This document shows positions 1 through 7,747 of a stretch of 23,290 nucleotides of DNA, in pieces (within the stretch, counting starts at the first letter, position 1; every line of letters begins with the position of its first letter). The notes under the pieces were generated by a model, which made no database searches, had not been told where the DNA came from, and was given only the letters and a program-made list of their open reading frames with translations. This stretch comes from CAYSPU01 sp964432995 (GTDB lineage: Bacteria > Verrucomicrobiota > Verrucomicrobiia > Limisphaerales > JAHDYP01): assembly GCA_964432995.1 (NCBI GenBank), contig CAYSPU010000071.1, positions 1 to 23,290 of the forward strand, read 5' to 3'. Made by a program: the position numbers and the translations under genes.

Positions 1-1293
1 CTTGAACTTCATCAGGTTGAGCGAGGCGAGATTGCAGGCGGTGTTGTTGATGAAGACGTATTCGGAACAGGGATTGGTCGAGTGGATGGGTTCGGTTCCT
101 TTGCAGGTGTGCCACTTTTGAATGGCGCCGTCGAACTGCATGCCGGGGTCGCCGCAGATCCAGGTTCCTTCGGCGATCTTGTTCAACAAGGTGGCGGCGT
201 CCTTCTTGTCCAGCGGCCGGCCGGTGGTGACCGAGCGCGTCCACCACTCCCGTCCCTCGAGCGCCGCCAGCATGAACTCGTCGCTCACGCGGACCGAGAG
301 GTTTTCGTTCTGGTACATGACGCTGCCGTAGGCGTCCCCGTTGTAGGAACCGTCGTAGCCTTGTTCGATCAGCGCCCAGGCTTTCTTCTCCTCCTTCTGT
401 TTGGCGTCGATGAACTCCTCGATGTCCCCGTGCCAATCGCGGAGGGTGTTCATCTTGGCGGCGCGGCGGGTCTTGCCGCCGGACTTCACCACGTTGGCCA
501 CCTGGTCGTAGACCTTGAGGAAGGAGAGAGGACCGCTCGGGCGCCCTCCGCCGCTGAGTTTCTCCTTGCTGGAGCGGATGGGGCTGAGGTCGCTGCCGGT
601 GCCGGAGCCGTACTTGAACAGCATCGCCTCCGCATGCGCCAACTGCATGATCGACTCCATGTTGTCCTCGACCGACTGGATGAAGCAGGCGCTGCCCTGG
701 GGGTGTTCGTATTGGGTGCGGCCGCGTTCGGCTTCGCCGGTGCGCGCGTTGTAATGCCAGGCACCGCGGGCGGAGTCCTTGCCCACGCCGTATTCGTGGA
801 AAAGCCCCACGTTGAACCAGACCGGCGAATTGAAGGCCCCATACTGATTCACGCAGAGCCACGTCAGTTCGTCGTAGAACACGTCGCCATCCGCCTTCGT
901 GAAATAGCCGTCCTGAATCCCCCAGTCCGCAATCGTCCGGCAGACCCGGTGAATGAGCTGGCGCACCGAGGTCTCCCGCTCCGGCGTGTTCTGCTCTCCG
1001 TAAAAGTACTTCGAGACCACGACCTTCGTGGCCAGGAGCGACCACGACTTCGGCACTTCCACGTTCTCCTGCCGGAAGATCGCCTTGCCCGAGTCGTCGG
1101 TGATCTCCGCCGTCCGGCGGTCCCACTCGATCTGGTCGAAGGGGCCAACCTTGGAATCGCTAAACACGCGCTCGATCCGCAAGGTGCGATCGGCCGCCCG
1201 CTTTCCCCCACGACGCTTGGTCAACAGGGAACGACGGCGGCTCGGCTTGGATGCAATCGACGACGACAAGAGGTGATCACGAGAGTCGATCAT
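1..1293 (-). CDS. nrdJ: Vitamin B12-dependent (class II) ribonucleotide reductase, N-terminal part
   Basis: This enzyme reduces ribonucleotides to deoxyribonucleotides in the cytosol, using adenosylcobalamin to create a thiyl radical. Only the first 431 codons are present; the frame runs off the left edge without a stop, so the gene is partial. The translation shows the block HPQGSACFIQSVED with Cys203 (equivalent to the first redox-pair cysteine of the family), LFKYGSGTGSDLSPIRS, LSGGGRPSGPLSFLK, SGGKTRRAAKM, and NPCSEY with Cys409 at the thiyl-radical position. These are typical of the long NrdJ type. The ATG at 1293 is preceded by CCAAGG about 11 bases upstream. The first ~35 residues are basic and poorly conserved, so a slightly later start is possible. 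The GH127 gene lies divergently upstream, and two NrdR-box-like sites lie in the gap. Confidence 0.96.
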   Translation of the reverse strand, partial: MIDSRDHLLSSSIASKPSRRRSLLTKRRGGKRAADRTLRIERVFSDSKVGPFDQIEWDRRTAEITDDSGKAIFRQENVEVPKSWSLLATKVVVSKYFYGEQNTPERETSVRQLIHRVCRTIADWGIQDGYFTKADGDVFYDELTWLCVNQYGAFNSPVWFNVGLFHEYGVGKDSARGAWHYNARTGEAERGRTQYEHPQGSACFIQSVEDNMESIMQLAHAEAMLFKYGSGTGSDLSPIRSSKEKLSGGGRPSGPLSFLKVYDQVANVVKSGGKTRRAAKMNTLRDWHGDIEEFIDAKQKEEKKAWALIEQGYDGSYNGDAYGSVMYQNENLSVRVSDEFMLAALEGREWWTRSVTTGRPLDKKDAATLLNKIAEGTWICGDPGMQFDGAIQKWHTCKGTEPIHSTNPCSEYVFINNTACNLASLNLMKFK

Positions 1294-1427
1294 GATTCAG
1301 ATGACCTTGGAAAACGGCGGTTCTCAGTTGCCCGCCCCCGGCTTGATCCTCCCCGGGAGGCAGGCCAGGAAAGGGGGCGCTACGGCTCAGTATTCAATCA
1401 GTAAAATCCGGTTATTTGGGCCAACTA

Positions 1428-1474
1428 GCCCCATTTGTAGGGGCAAGGACGGACGGTAGCACTATATGTTGGGG
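1428..1474. promoter_or_regulatory. Tandem NrdR-box-like sites upstream of nrdJ
   Basis: Two 16-bp sites, GCCCCATTTGTAGGGG (1428-1443) and GCACTATATGTTGGGG (1459-1474), agree at 12 of 16 positions and start exactly 31 bp apart, about three helical turns. The second resembles the published NrdR consensus (acaCwAtATaTwGtgt), especially over CTATATGTTG. NrdR normally binds such paired boxes upstream of ribonucleotide reductase genes. They lie 135-181 bp upstream of the nrdJ start. The first box is weak on its own (about 9 of 16 to consensus). The assignment rests on pairing, spacing and context. Confidence 0.5.
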
Positions 1475-1795
1475 TGGCAAGGACTTTTTCCAGGTTGCTG
1501 CAAGTTGAACAAAGTCAGGCCCGTGCGGTGCGAATTGGCACCGATTTCGAGCGTCCTACACCCGGCCAAACGTCCAGATCCAACTCTGACCGCCCAGCGG
1601 CGTCCGCCGGCGGCAGCGCTCCCCAAATCCGGGTCCAAGCGCCGGCATTGCGGCTCCGGCGCGTGCCCTCGCGGCTTGCCCGCGGCACGGCTGCAGGGGT
1701 CGGGCGCGGATTTGGCTGGATCCCCTCTGCCGGGTCTTGCGTTCGGGCTGCGTTCGGGCTTGCGGCGGTGCCCGCCGGTCGCTACACGGAATGTC

Positions 1796-4171
1796 GTGCA
1801 ATCTCTGACTTCTCCAGGGGGCGGTCCTCGCTGGCCGCATTGGCGGCTGGCGATCGGAATCGGCTGGGTGCAGGTGGTTCTGGCGATCGGGGCGCCGGCC
1901 CGGGAGGCCATTCCCTGGAGAGTAGCGCCCAAGCTGCCGGACGCACTCGAGGTGCCCTCACCCGCCGCCGTCAAACTCGAAGGGTTCCTCGGGTTGCGCG
2001 TCGCCAACAATGCCCACAACCGCTTGCTGGCGGTGGACACCGAACCGCTGCTGGCCGGCTTTCGCCAGCGCCCGGGCAGTCATCCATGGATCGGGGAGCA
2101 CATCGGCAAATGGCTGCATGCGGCGACGTTGGCCTGGTCCTATACGGGCGAGGACGCGCTCCGGTCGAAGCTCGATCGCGTGGTGGCCGAGTTGATCCGG
2201 TGTCAGGAGCCGGATGGTTATCTGGGCACCTACACACCGGACAAGCGGTTCGGGCTCCACCCGGGTGCGGACTGGGATGTCTGGTCGCACAAGTACAATC
2301 TGATGGGGCTGTTGACGTATTATCAGTACACCGGGCACGAGCCCGCCTTGACGGCCTGCCGCCGGATGGGGGACTTGCTGATCGCCACCTTCGGTCCCGG
2401 AAAGAAGAGCATTCTCAGCGCCGGCACCCACGTGGGAATGGCCGCAACCAGTGTGCTCGAGCCGATGGTCCTGCTCTACCGCGCCTCCGGCGACGAACGC
2501 TACCTCCAGTTCGCCCAATACCTCGTCCAATCCTGGGACGAACCCAACGGACCCAAGATCATCACCACCCTCCTGCGAGAGAGGTCCGTCGCCAAAACGG
2601 CCAACGCCAAAGCCTACGAAATGCTCTCCAACCTCGTTGGCCTCTGCGAACTCGCCCGGGCGACGGGCGATCGCCAGTTGCTCGATCCGGTGTTGATCGC
2701 GTGGGAAGACATCGTCAGTCGACGGCTCTACCTCACGGGCGGCACCAGCCAGCACGAACACTTTGGGGCCGACTTCGTCCTGCCCAACGGGCCCGGCGAC
2801 AACGTGGCGGAGGGTTGCGTGACGACGACGTGGGTTCAGTTGAACACGCAGTTGTTGCGGCTGCTGGGCCTGGCCCGGTTTGGTGATCAACTCGAGACGA
2901 CCTTCCTGAATCATCTGGCCGCCGCCCAACGTCCCGACGGCGCCCAGTGGTGCTACTTCACGCCACTCGAGGGGACGAAGCCGTATGGACCCGGGATCAA
3001 CTGCTGCGTTTCGAGCGGGCCGCGCGGGATGGCCCTGGTGCCGCAGCACGCCTTTCTGCGAGTCCCGGGCGGGACCGGTTCGCCCGATTCGCTGGCGGTC
3101 AACATCTTCGAGACCGCGCGCGCCACGATGGTGTTGAACGGCAGGAAGGTGGAGCTCGAACTGTTTCTGGATCCGCTGGAGCTGGGGCATTTGACGCTGA
3201 CGTTTGCGAACGCGGCCGGCAACAGGTTCGGCCTGCTCCTGCGCACCCCGGCCTGGGCACAGCCTCTCCGCTTGCAGGTCGAGGGAACCGCCGAACGCGG
3301 CCTGCTGCGCGAGGGTTGGACCTCCCTGCCGCCGCGGGTTTGGAAGGATGGCGACCGGGTCTCCGTGCGCTTCAATCTCTCGGGCCGGTTGGTGCCGGGC
3401 GATCACGGCAACGCCGGCAAGGCGGCGCTGATGTGGGGCCCGTCGGTCCTCGCCTACGACGAGGCCTTCAACCAGGATCTCGGAGCCCCCAACGGCGTGG
3501 GTCTGGCTGCCCTGCCCACCGGCGTTTCGCCCGTCCAAATGCGGGCCGGCGACGACGTGGGGGCGCTGTTCGATGTGCTGATCCGCTCGCCGCGCAAACC
3601 GGGCCCCCAACGCGGCACGTTCGTCATGTTCGCCGACGCCGGCAGCCAGGGAACGCGCTACCGCGTCTGGTTGCCCGCGCCGGAGACCGCTCTGCCCCAA
3701 AATGACTCCGTGTTCGGCTACGCTGCCGAAAGCCGCTCGCACCCCGGCAACGTCGCCGGCTCCATCACCGACGGGGATCCTGCCAGCTTCGTCGTCACGT
3801 TCGACGCCCAGCCCCAGGCCATCGCCTGGTTCGCCGCGCGGTCGGAAACCGCGGTGGCCTTCCGCCGGATCGTCTTTCGGCAGGGAAAGACCTTCCACGA
3901 CGGCGGGTGGTTCGACTCCGCCGCGGACAAACCCTGGATCGAGGTGCAGAAGACCAAGGACGGTCCCTGGGAACGACTGGCGACACTCGAGACCTACCCG
4001 GCCACCACGGCGACGGCTGCGGCCGGCCTCACCAACGGTCAGCCGTTCGAGGTCCGGCTTCCGGAAACCGCGCGGGCGGTCGGACTCCGCGTCACCGGCC
4101 GGCCGGCCAGCGGCGACAACCCCGCCCAGGCATTCGCTTCCTGCGCGGAGCTCGAGGCCTACGCCGAGTAG
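1796..4171 (+). CDS. Secreted glycoside hydrolase family 127 (DUF1680) protein, probable beta-L-arabinofuranosidase
   Basis: GH127 enzymes release beta-L-arabinofuranose, for example from hydroxyproline-linked arabino-oligosaccharides, using a zinc-bound cysteine nucleophile. Numbered from the GTG at 1796 (791 residues), the protein has EGC at 339-341 and an NCC pair with Cys403-Cys404. These match the zinc ligands and catalytic cysteine of the Bifidobacterium HypBA1 family pattern (E338, C340, C417, C418). The alpha/alpha-barrel blocks EHIGKWLHAA, CQEPDGYLGTYT and YYQYTGHE are clear. The C-terminal ~150 residues look like a discoidin (F5/8 type C) carbohydrate-binding domain. The GTG start gives a signal peptide with a hydrophobic core around LAIGIGWVQVVLAIGAPA. 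The frame stays open up to an ATG at 1466, but that stretch looks non-coding and overlaps the NrdR-like box. Exact substrate is inferred from family only. Confidence 0.88.
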   Translation: MQSLTSPGGGPRWPHWRLAIGIGWVQVVLAIGAPAREAIPWRVAPKLPDALEVPSPAAVKLEGFLGLRVANNAHNRLLAVDTEPLLAGFRQRPGSHPWIGEHIGKWLHAATLAWSYTGEDALRSKLDRVVAELIRCQEPDGYLGTYTPDKRFGLHPGADWDVWSHKYNLMGLLTYYQYTGHEPALTACRRMGDLLIATFGPGKKSILSAGTHVGMAATSVLEPMVLLYRASGDERYLQFAQYLVQSWDEPNGPKIITTLLRERSVAKTANAKAYEMLSNLVGLCELARATGDRQLLDPVLIAWEDIVSRRLYLTGGTSQHEHFGADFVLPNGPGDNVAEGCVTTTWVQLNTQLLRLLGLARFGDQLETTFLNHLAAAQRPDGAQWCYFTPLEGTKPYGPGINCCVSSGPRGMALVPQHAFLRVPGGTGSPDSLAVNIFETARATMVLNGRKVELELFLDPLELGHLTLTFANAAGNRFGLLLRTPAWAQPLRLQVEGTAERGLLREGWTSLPPRVWKDGDRVSVRFNLSGRLVPGDHGNAGKAALMWGPSVLAYDEAFNQDLGAPNGVGLAALPTGVSPVQMRAGDDVGALFDVLIRSPRKPGPQRGTFVMFADAGSQGTRYRVWLPAPETALPQNDSVFGYAAESRSHPGNVAGSITDGDPASFVVTFDAQPQAIAWFAARSETAVAFRRIVFRQGKTFHDGGWFDSAADKPWIEVQKTKDGPWERLATLETYPATTATAAAGLTNGQPFEVRLPETARAVGLRVTGRPASGDNPAQAFASCAELEAYAE

Positions 4172-4260
4172 CGAGCCCGGAGTCGGCAGCGCCGAGGACT
4201 TCCTGTTCTCTCCCCTCTCCTCTCTCCCGCGTTCGTTCCCGTTCACACGATCCACAACGT

Positions 4261-4287
4261 GATCGCCGCCCCCAGGGCGATCGCCCT
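4261..4287. repeat. Overlapping inverted repeats after the GH127 gene
   Basis: GATCGCC (4261-4267) can pair with GGCGATC (4276-4282) across an 8-base loop. The same bases form a perfect 14-bp palindrome, AGGGCGATCGCCCT (4274-4287). It lies about 90 bp after the GH127 stop and just before the small genes. There is no clear T-run, so a classical intrinsic terminator is not supported. Confidence 0.3.
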
Positions 4288-4317
4288 CTGAAGAGACTTT
4301 CTCTCCCTTATGGTGTC

Positions 4318-4527
4318 GTGTTCTTTGCGGTCGTCATTCCGGGTGTCCTTGGTGGTCTTCATCGTGCAGACCGAATTGCCGGCGTTTCATCATGGCCGAG
4401 AGAGTCCGTGTTTCTCGTCATGCTTCCCGTATTCCTTGCGCCGATGATTCTCGGCGGTTGGCTCATGAGCATCGCGGATCGCAAGATCGGGTTGAAGTGC
4501 CATTCTTGCGGCGGGAGGGTTCGATGA
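4318..4527 (+). CDS. Small predicted membrane protein with a C-terminal CxxC motif (hypothetical)
   Basis: I do not recognise this 69-residue reading frame. From the GTG at 4318 it encodes a hydrophobic segment near the start (FFAVVIPGVLGGLH), a strong second one (VFLVMLPVFLAPMILGGWLM), then a basic tail with KCHSCGG, a half zinc-ribbon-like CxxC. Two membrane helices with a cytoplasmic CxxC tail is a sensible topology. Its stop (4525-4527) overlaps the ATG of the next frame as ATGA, which suggests translational coupling. The start is uncertain: no good ribosome binding site is visible, and the frame stays open upstream into the GH127 gene. The short CxxC half-motif could mean a frameshift has split a longer protein here. 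Confidence 0.4.
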   Translation: MFFAVVIPGVLGGLHRADRIAGVSSWPRESVFLVMLPVFLAPMILGGWLMSIADRKIGLKCHSCGGRVR

Positions 4528-4775
4528 GAGGTGGATTCGACTATGGAGACTCATCGAAAGATGATTGGACCTCGGACGTGACCTGGCGCTTCTTGCACCG
4601 AGACGGCACGAATGACATCTACAGGGTCGAATGGACCTTCCACCCGAAGGGCGGGGCGAGTGATACGAAGGCGAAAGAAGCGTTCTACGATGGCACCCAA
4701 GCCGTCAGAGTTTTCGACAATCAGTGGCAAGTCATAGCGATTGAGCCCGGCTCGATCACCACGCACCCCCAATGA
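4524..4775 (+). CDS. Hypothetical 83-residue protein, ATGA-coupled
   Basis: Function is unknown. The 83-residue product is polar, with many aromatics and regular alternation (DVTWRFLHRDGTNDIYRVEW, then AVRVFDNQWQVIAIEPG), as expected of a small beta-rich domain. It has no signal peptide and no membrane segment. The chosen ATG at 4524 has a good ribosome binding site (GGGAGG five bases upstream) and overlaps the preceding stop as ATGA. The same frame is open back to an ATG at 4392, but that upstream part lies inside the membrane-protein gene and looks like its shadow. The stop overlaps the next ATG in the same way. Alternatively, this could be the displaced C-terminal half of the preceding membrane protein after a frameshift. 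Confidence 0.55.
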   Translation: MRGGFDYGDSSKDDWTSDVTWRFLHRDGTNDIYRVEWTFHPKGGASDTKAKEAFYDGTQAVRVFDNQWQVIAIEPGSITTHPQ

Positions 4776-4912
4776 GACGATGCGCTGCAATAGGCGCGTT
4801 TGTTTTGGTGGTTGGTTGGAACAGCCTTGCGGACTCTGCGCGGGCAGCCTCGCTGGATGCGTATTCCGATCAAATGGCCCCAGCTTGCGTCGCAGGGCGG
4901 AGTCCTTTGTGA
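4772..4912 (+). CDS. Short secreted-protein start, apparently truncated next to an IS remnant
   Basis: The 46-residue frame begins with a convincing signal peptide: MRRC, a hydrophobic core AAIGAFVLVVGW, and a likely cleavage site near SARA|AS. Only about 20 mature residues follow before the stop at 4910-4912. The ATG overlaps the previous stop as ATGA, making this the third member of a coupled trio. A signal peptide with almost no mature protein, 64 bp from a transposition-protein remnant, suggests that the gene lost its 3' part to an insertion or rearrangement. It could also be a genuine small secreted peptide. Confidence 0.4.
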   Translation: MRRCAAIGAFVLVVGWNSLADSARAASLDAYSDQMAPACVAGRSPL

Positions 4913-4976
4913 GTGACTCCGATGCCCCTGCTGCCCGCGGCGGTCCGAAGGACTTTCCTCCGAAGGGATCCCGTTT

Positions 4977-5756
4977 TCATGAGGTTTTCTGTGGGATTGA
5001 GTTCTTGAGCTTGCGAATGGACTCGCCGCTTAGGTCGAGGCGATAGGCGTTGTGGACCAGACGGTCGAGGATGGCGTCGGCGACGGTGGCGTCGCCGATG
5101 ACCTCGTGCCACTGCTCGACCGGATACTGGCTGGTAATGAGGGTCGAGCCGTGGCCGCAGCGGTCGTCGATGATCTCGAGCAGATCGCGGTATTGTTTGG
5201 CACCGACAGCGGCCACGCCCAGGTCGTCCACGACGAACAGGCGGGCCTTCTGAATGGTCAACAACGCCGTGCTGACCAGCAGATAATCCAGGACCACACC
5301 GGGTTCTTCGTTCACCGAAACGGCCGCGAGAAACGTGGTCTTGGACTTCCCGGGGCGGCGGGTGGCCTCCCCCAGCAAACCGACGGCCCGGCGCGCGGCC
5401 AGGAACGCCAAATCGGCCGCGGACTCCACGGGCCGCGTGCTTGCCTGGCGAACCTCCAGAGCGTCGAACGCCGGCTTAAGCGAGAGGTAGTCGGCACACT
5501 CGACCAAGTAGGCTGCCGCGTCGTGCCGAAACCACTGCTTCACCACCGGCGCGGCTTCCGCAGAATCCGAATCGGGCTGCTCGGGAAGGCCGGTGTAGAA
5601 GACTCGGCCCTTAACCATCTTCATGGTGCCGAAGTCCAGTTCCTCGTCGCTGGGGGGGACGAACGATCGCAAACCAGCGGCGCCACTGGCGCGAGGACCC
5701 GAGGGGCAGGTCGGGTGTTGCCAGAGGACGCCGGTCGGACCATTCTGAAACGGCAT
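4977..5756 (-). pseudogene. Chimeric reading frame: fragment of an unrelated protein joined to the C-terminal half of an IstB-like ATPase
   Basis: The last ~90 residues (about 4977-5250) match IstB, the ATP-dependent helper of IS21-family transposition: a Walker B-like LFVVDDLG, the stretch YRDLLEIIDDRCG, a sensor-like STLITSQYP, and a DAILDRLVHNAYRLDLSG ending. The first ~170 residues are not IstB; the usual GxTGxGKT Walker A region is absent. They contain ELDFGTMKMVKGRVFYTG, VVKQWFRHDAAAYLVE and GVVLDYLLVST, which remind me of the N-terminal part of large secreted verrucomicrobial beta-helix proteins (from memory, not searched). The junction lies near 5240-5275. A stop sits just before the ATG, and no signal peptide is visible, so the 5' part is also incomplete. 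This is a rearranged remnant, unlikely to be an active transposition protein. Confidence 0.7.
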
Positions 5757-5796
5757 TGCGCATCAACCTTCACCAACCGTCCAGACACCCGTAACC

Positions 5797-6633
5797 ATGA
5801 ACGGAATCCCGATCCTGCATGTGGAAGCGGACTGCATCGCCCGCGCCTGGGAGGAATCCCTGATCGCCCTGAACCAGAACGGCTGCATCATCCCCACGCA
5901 GTACGACAAGCCCGGCGATCCCCCGAGCCGGGACGCGACGATGATCATTGTCATCACGGACCCGCTCCGGGAGCCGATGATCCACAAGGATTTCCCGGGC
6001 GGCCCCGAGGATCTCCAGGAATACGTCATGGAAGTTCTGGACGGCATCAAGGACCACCTGGTGCGCGACCCGAACGATCCGGCCGACACGCGCTGGGAGT
6101 ATACGTATCACCAGCGGTTGTTCGCCTACACGGTTCCCGGTCGACCGGTCTGCGACCAAATCGAGACCGTGGCGCGCAAACTGGCCGAGGCGCCGCACAC
6201 CCGCCGGGCCCAGGCGATCACCTGGAAGGTCTGGGAAGACAACGACTGCTATGACCCCGCCTGCATGCAGAGTCTCTGGTTCCGCGTCCTCGAGCAGGAC
6301 GGCGGCCCGGTCCTCAGCATGAACGTGCGGTTCCGCTCGAACGACGCCTACAAGGCCGCCTTTATGAACATCTTCGCGCTGGTCCAACTGCAGCAGCGGA
6401 TGGCCGCCCGCGTCTCCGAGTTGAGCGGCCACACCATTCGCGTCGGGCGCTACTGCCACATGGTCGACAGCTACCACATCTACGGGTCCAACCTGCGGGA
6501 GTTCCAAGGGCGCTTCCTGGGCGCGCTCGAGAAACGCACCTTCGAGCAGCGGACCATGCGCTATGCCGACCTGCGCGACCTGATGGAGGAAGCCGTGCCC
6601 CGAATCCTGGAGAAGGCCAGGAACATGGGCTAA
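5797..6633 (+). CDS. Thymidylate synthase family protein (divergent, archaeal-like ThyA)
   Basis: The product (278 residues) is a ThyA-type enzyme, which methylates dUMP to dTMP in the cytosol with methylenetetrahydrofolate. The catalytic cysteine is Cys156 in DPACMQSLWFRVL. The phosphate-binding RSND ends at Asp183. Asn191 (FMNIFALVQLQQRMA) lies eight residues later, at the position of E. coli Asn177 that selects dUMP over dCMP. A late DSYHIYG corresponds to the H-x-Y that contacts the nucleotide sugar. The N-terminal half is unlike E. coli ThyA, so this belongs to a divergent branch close to the archaeal type. The ATG at 5797 has no obvious ribosome binding site, but the istB remnant starts divergently 40 bp upstream. 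The 3' end overlaps convergent leuB by four bases. Confidence 0.85.
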   Translation: MNGIPILHVEADCIARAWEESLIALNQNGCIIPTQYDKPGDPPSRDATMIIVITDPLREPMIHKDFPGGPEDLQEYVMEVLDGIKDHLVRDPNDPADTRWEYTYHQRLFAYTVPGRPVCDQIETVARKLAEAPHTRRAQAITWKVWEDNDCYDPACMQSLWFRVLEQDGGPVLSMNVRFRSNDAYKAAFMNIFALVQLQQRMAARVSELSGHTIRVGRYCHMVDSYHIYGSNLREFQGRFLGALEKRTFEQRTMRYADLRDLMEEAVPRILEKARNMG

Positions 6634-7688
6634 AGTGCCGCGGCGACCAGGTCGCCCACCTGGGCGGTGGAGTGGCCCATGCGCCCGGCGGCCAGGCTCT
6701 GGATCCTCTCGCGGACGATCTTGATGACGGCGTTTTCGATGGCCGCGGCGGCCTGGGTCTCGCCGAGGAAATCGAGGAGCATCTGTCCGGCGCAGATGGC
6801 GGCGAGGGGGTTGATGACGCCTTGGCCGGTGTATTTGGGGGCGCTGCCGCCGATGGGCTCGAACATGCTGGTCCCCTGGGGATTGATGTTCCCGCCGGCG
6901 GCGATGCCCATGCCGCCCTGAATCATCGCCCCCAAATCCGTGATGATGTCGCCAAACATGTTGTCGGTGACAATCACGTCAAACCACTCCGGATTCTTGA
7001 CGAACCACATCGTCGTGGCGTCCACGTGCGCGTAATCGCGCTGGATGTCCGGGTAATCCTTGGCCCCGATCTCGTGGAAGGCCCGCTCCCAGAGGTCGAA
7101 GGCAAACGTCAGCACGTTGGTCTTGCCGCAAAGGGTAAGCTTCTTGGCCCGGTTCCGGCGCCGGGTGAAGTCGAAGGCGAACCGCAGGCAGCGCTCCACG
7201 CCGCGCCGCGAGTTGATGCTCTCCTGGACGGCAATCTCATGCGGCGTCCCCTGGAACACGAAACCGCCGGCCCCGGTATACAGCCCTTCGTTGTTCTCGC
7301 GCACCACCACGAAGTCGATGTGCTCCGGTTTCTTGTCCTTCAGCGGACAGAAGCGCTCGTCGTAGAGCCGCACCGGGCGCAGGTTAATGTACTGCTCCAG
7401 CTCGAAGCGCAGGCGCAGGAGAATGCCCTTCTCCAGGATGCCGGGCTTGACCCCGGGATGACCGATGGCGCCCAGCAGGATGGCCGGGAACTTCCGCAGC
7501 TCGGCGACGGCGCTGTCGGGAAGAACCTCGTTGGTGCGCAGGTAGCGCTCGCCGCCCAGGTCGAAGTCGGTGAAGTTCAACCGGAGGTTGAACTTGGCGG
7601 CGGCGGCTTTGAGGACTTTGACGGACTCGGCGGTCACCTCGGGACCGGTGCCGTCGCCGCCAATCACTGCGATGTCGTAGCTCTTCAT
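6630..7688 (-). CDS. leuB: 3-isopropylmalate dehydrogenase (isocitrate/isopropylmalate dehydrogenase family)
   Basis: This cytosolic NAD-dependent decarboxylating dehydrogenase most likely catalyses the third step of leucine synthesis. The 352-residue product starts DIAVIGGDGTGPEV, has the substrate-arginine region around LRLRFELEQYINLRPVRLY, VVRENNEGLY, the metal-binding aspartates in VTDNMFGDIITDLG, and the cofactor motif FEPIGGSAPKYTG followed by INPLAAI. Length and motif order fit the family. GGSAPKYTG rather than HGSAPDIAG is seen in a subset of homologues, so tartrate or isocitrate dehydrogenase relatives cannot be fully excluded. The ATG at 7688 has a good AGGAAA upstream. The same frame stays open far upstream, but that part is a shadow of trigger factor. 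The gene is 59 bp downstream of tig and probably cotranscribed with it. Confidence 0.9.
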   Translation of the reverse strand: MKSYDIAVIGGDGTGPEVTAESVKVLKAAAAKFNLRLNFTDFDLGGERYLRTNEVLPDSAVAELRKFPAILLGAIGHPGVKPGILEKGILLRLRFELEQYINLRPVRLYDERFCPLKDKKPEHIDFVVVRENNEGLYTGAGGFVFQGTPHEIAVQESINSRRGVERCLRFAFDFTRRRNRAKKLTLCGKTNVLTFAFDLWERAFHEIGAKDYPDIQRDYAHVDATTMWFVKNPEWFDVIVTDNMFGDIITDLGAMIQGGMGIAAGGNINPQGTSMFEPIGGSAPKYTGQGVINPLAAICAGQMLLDFLGETQAAAAIENAVIKIVRERIQSLAAGRMGHSTAQVGDLVAAAL

Positions 7689-7747
7689 CGGATTCGTTTC
7701 CTGTCGTGCGACGGCATGCGAGCCGGCGCGGGTTGGTGCGGAGCGGC

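Noticed and set aside
1428..1444. GCCCC/GGGGC hairpin as a terminator
   Set aside because: The stem is only five bases, no T-run follows, and the same bases are better explained as an NrdR-box-like site between two divergent genes.
1958..4255. Open frame of 765 codons on the minus strand opposite the GH127 gene
   Set aside because: It lacks recognisable domains and runs opposite a gene with clear GH127 motifs; long antisense frames are common at this GC content.
4392..4523. Longer start for the 83-residue protein at 4392
   Set aside because: The upstream part overlaps the membrane-protein gene and has shadow-like composition; the ATG at 4524 has the good ribosome binding site and the ATGA overlap.
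5330..5370. RPGKSKTT in the istB chimera as a possible Walker A motif
   Set aside because: The spacing does not match GxxxxGK[ST], and the surrounding sequence is not IstB-like.
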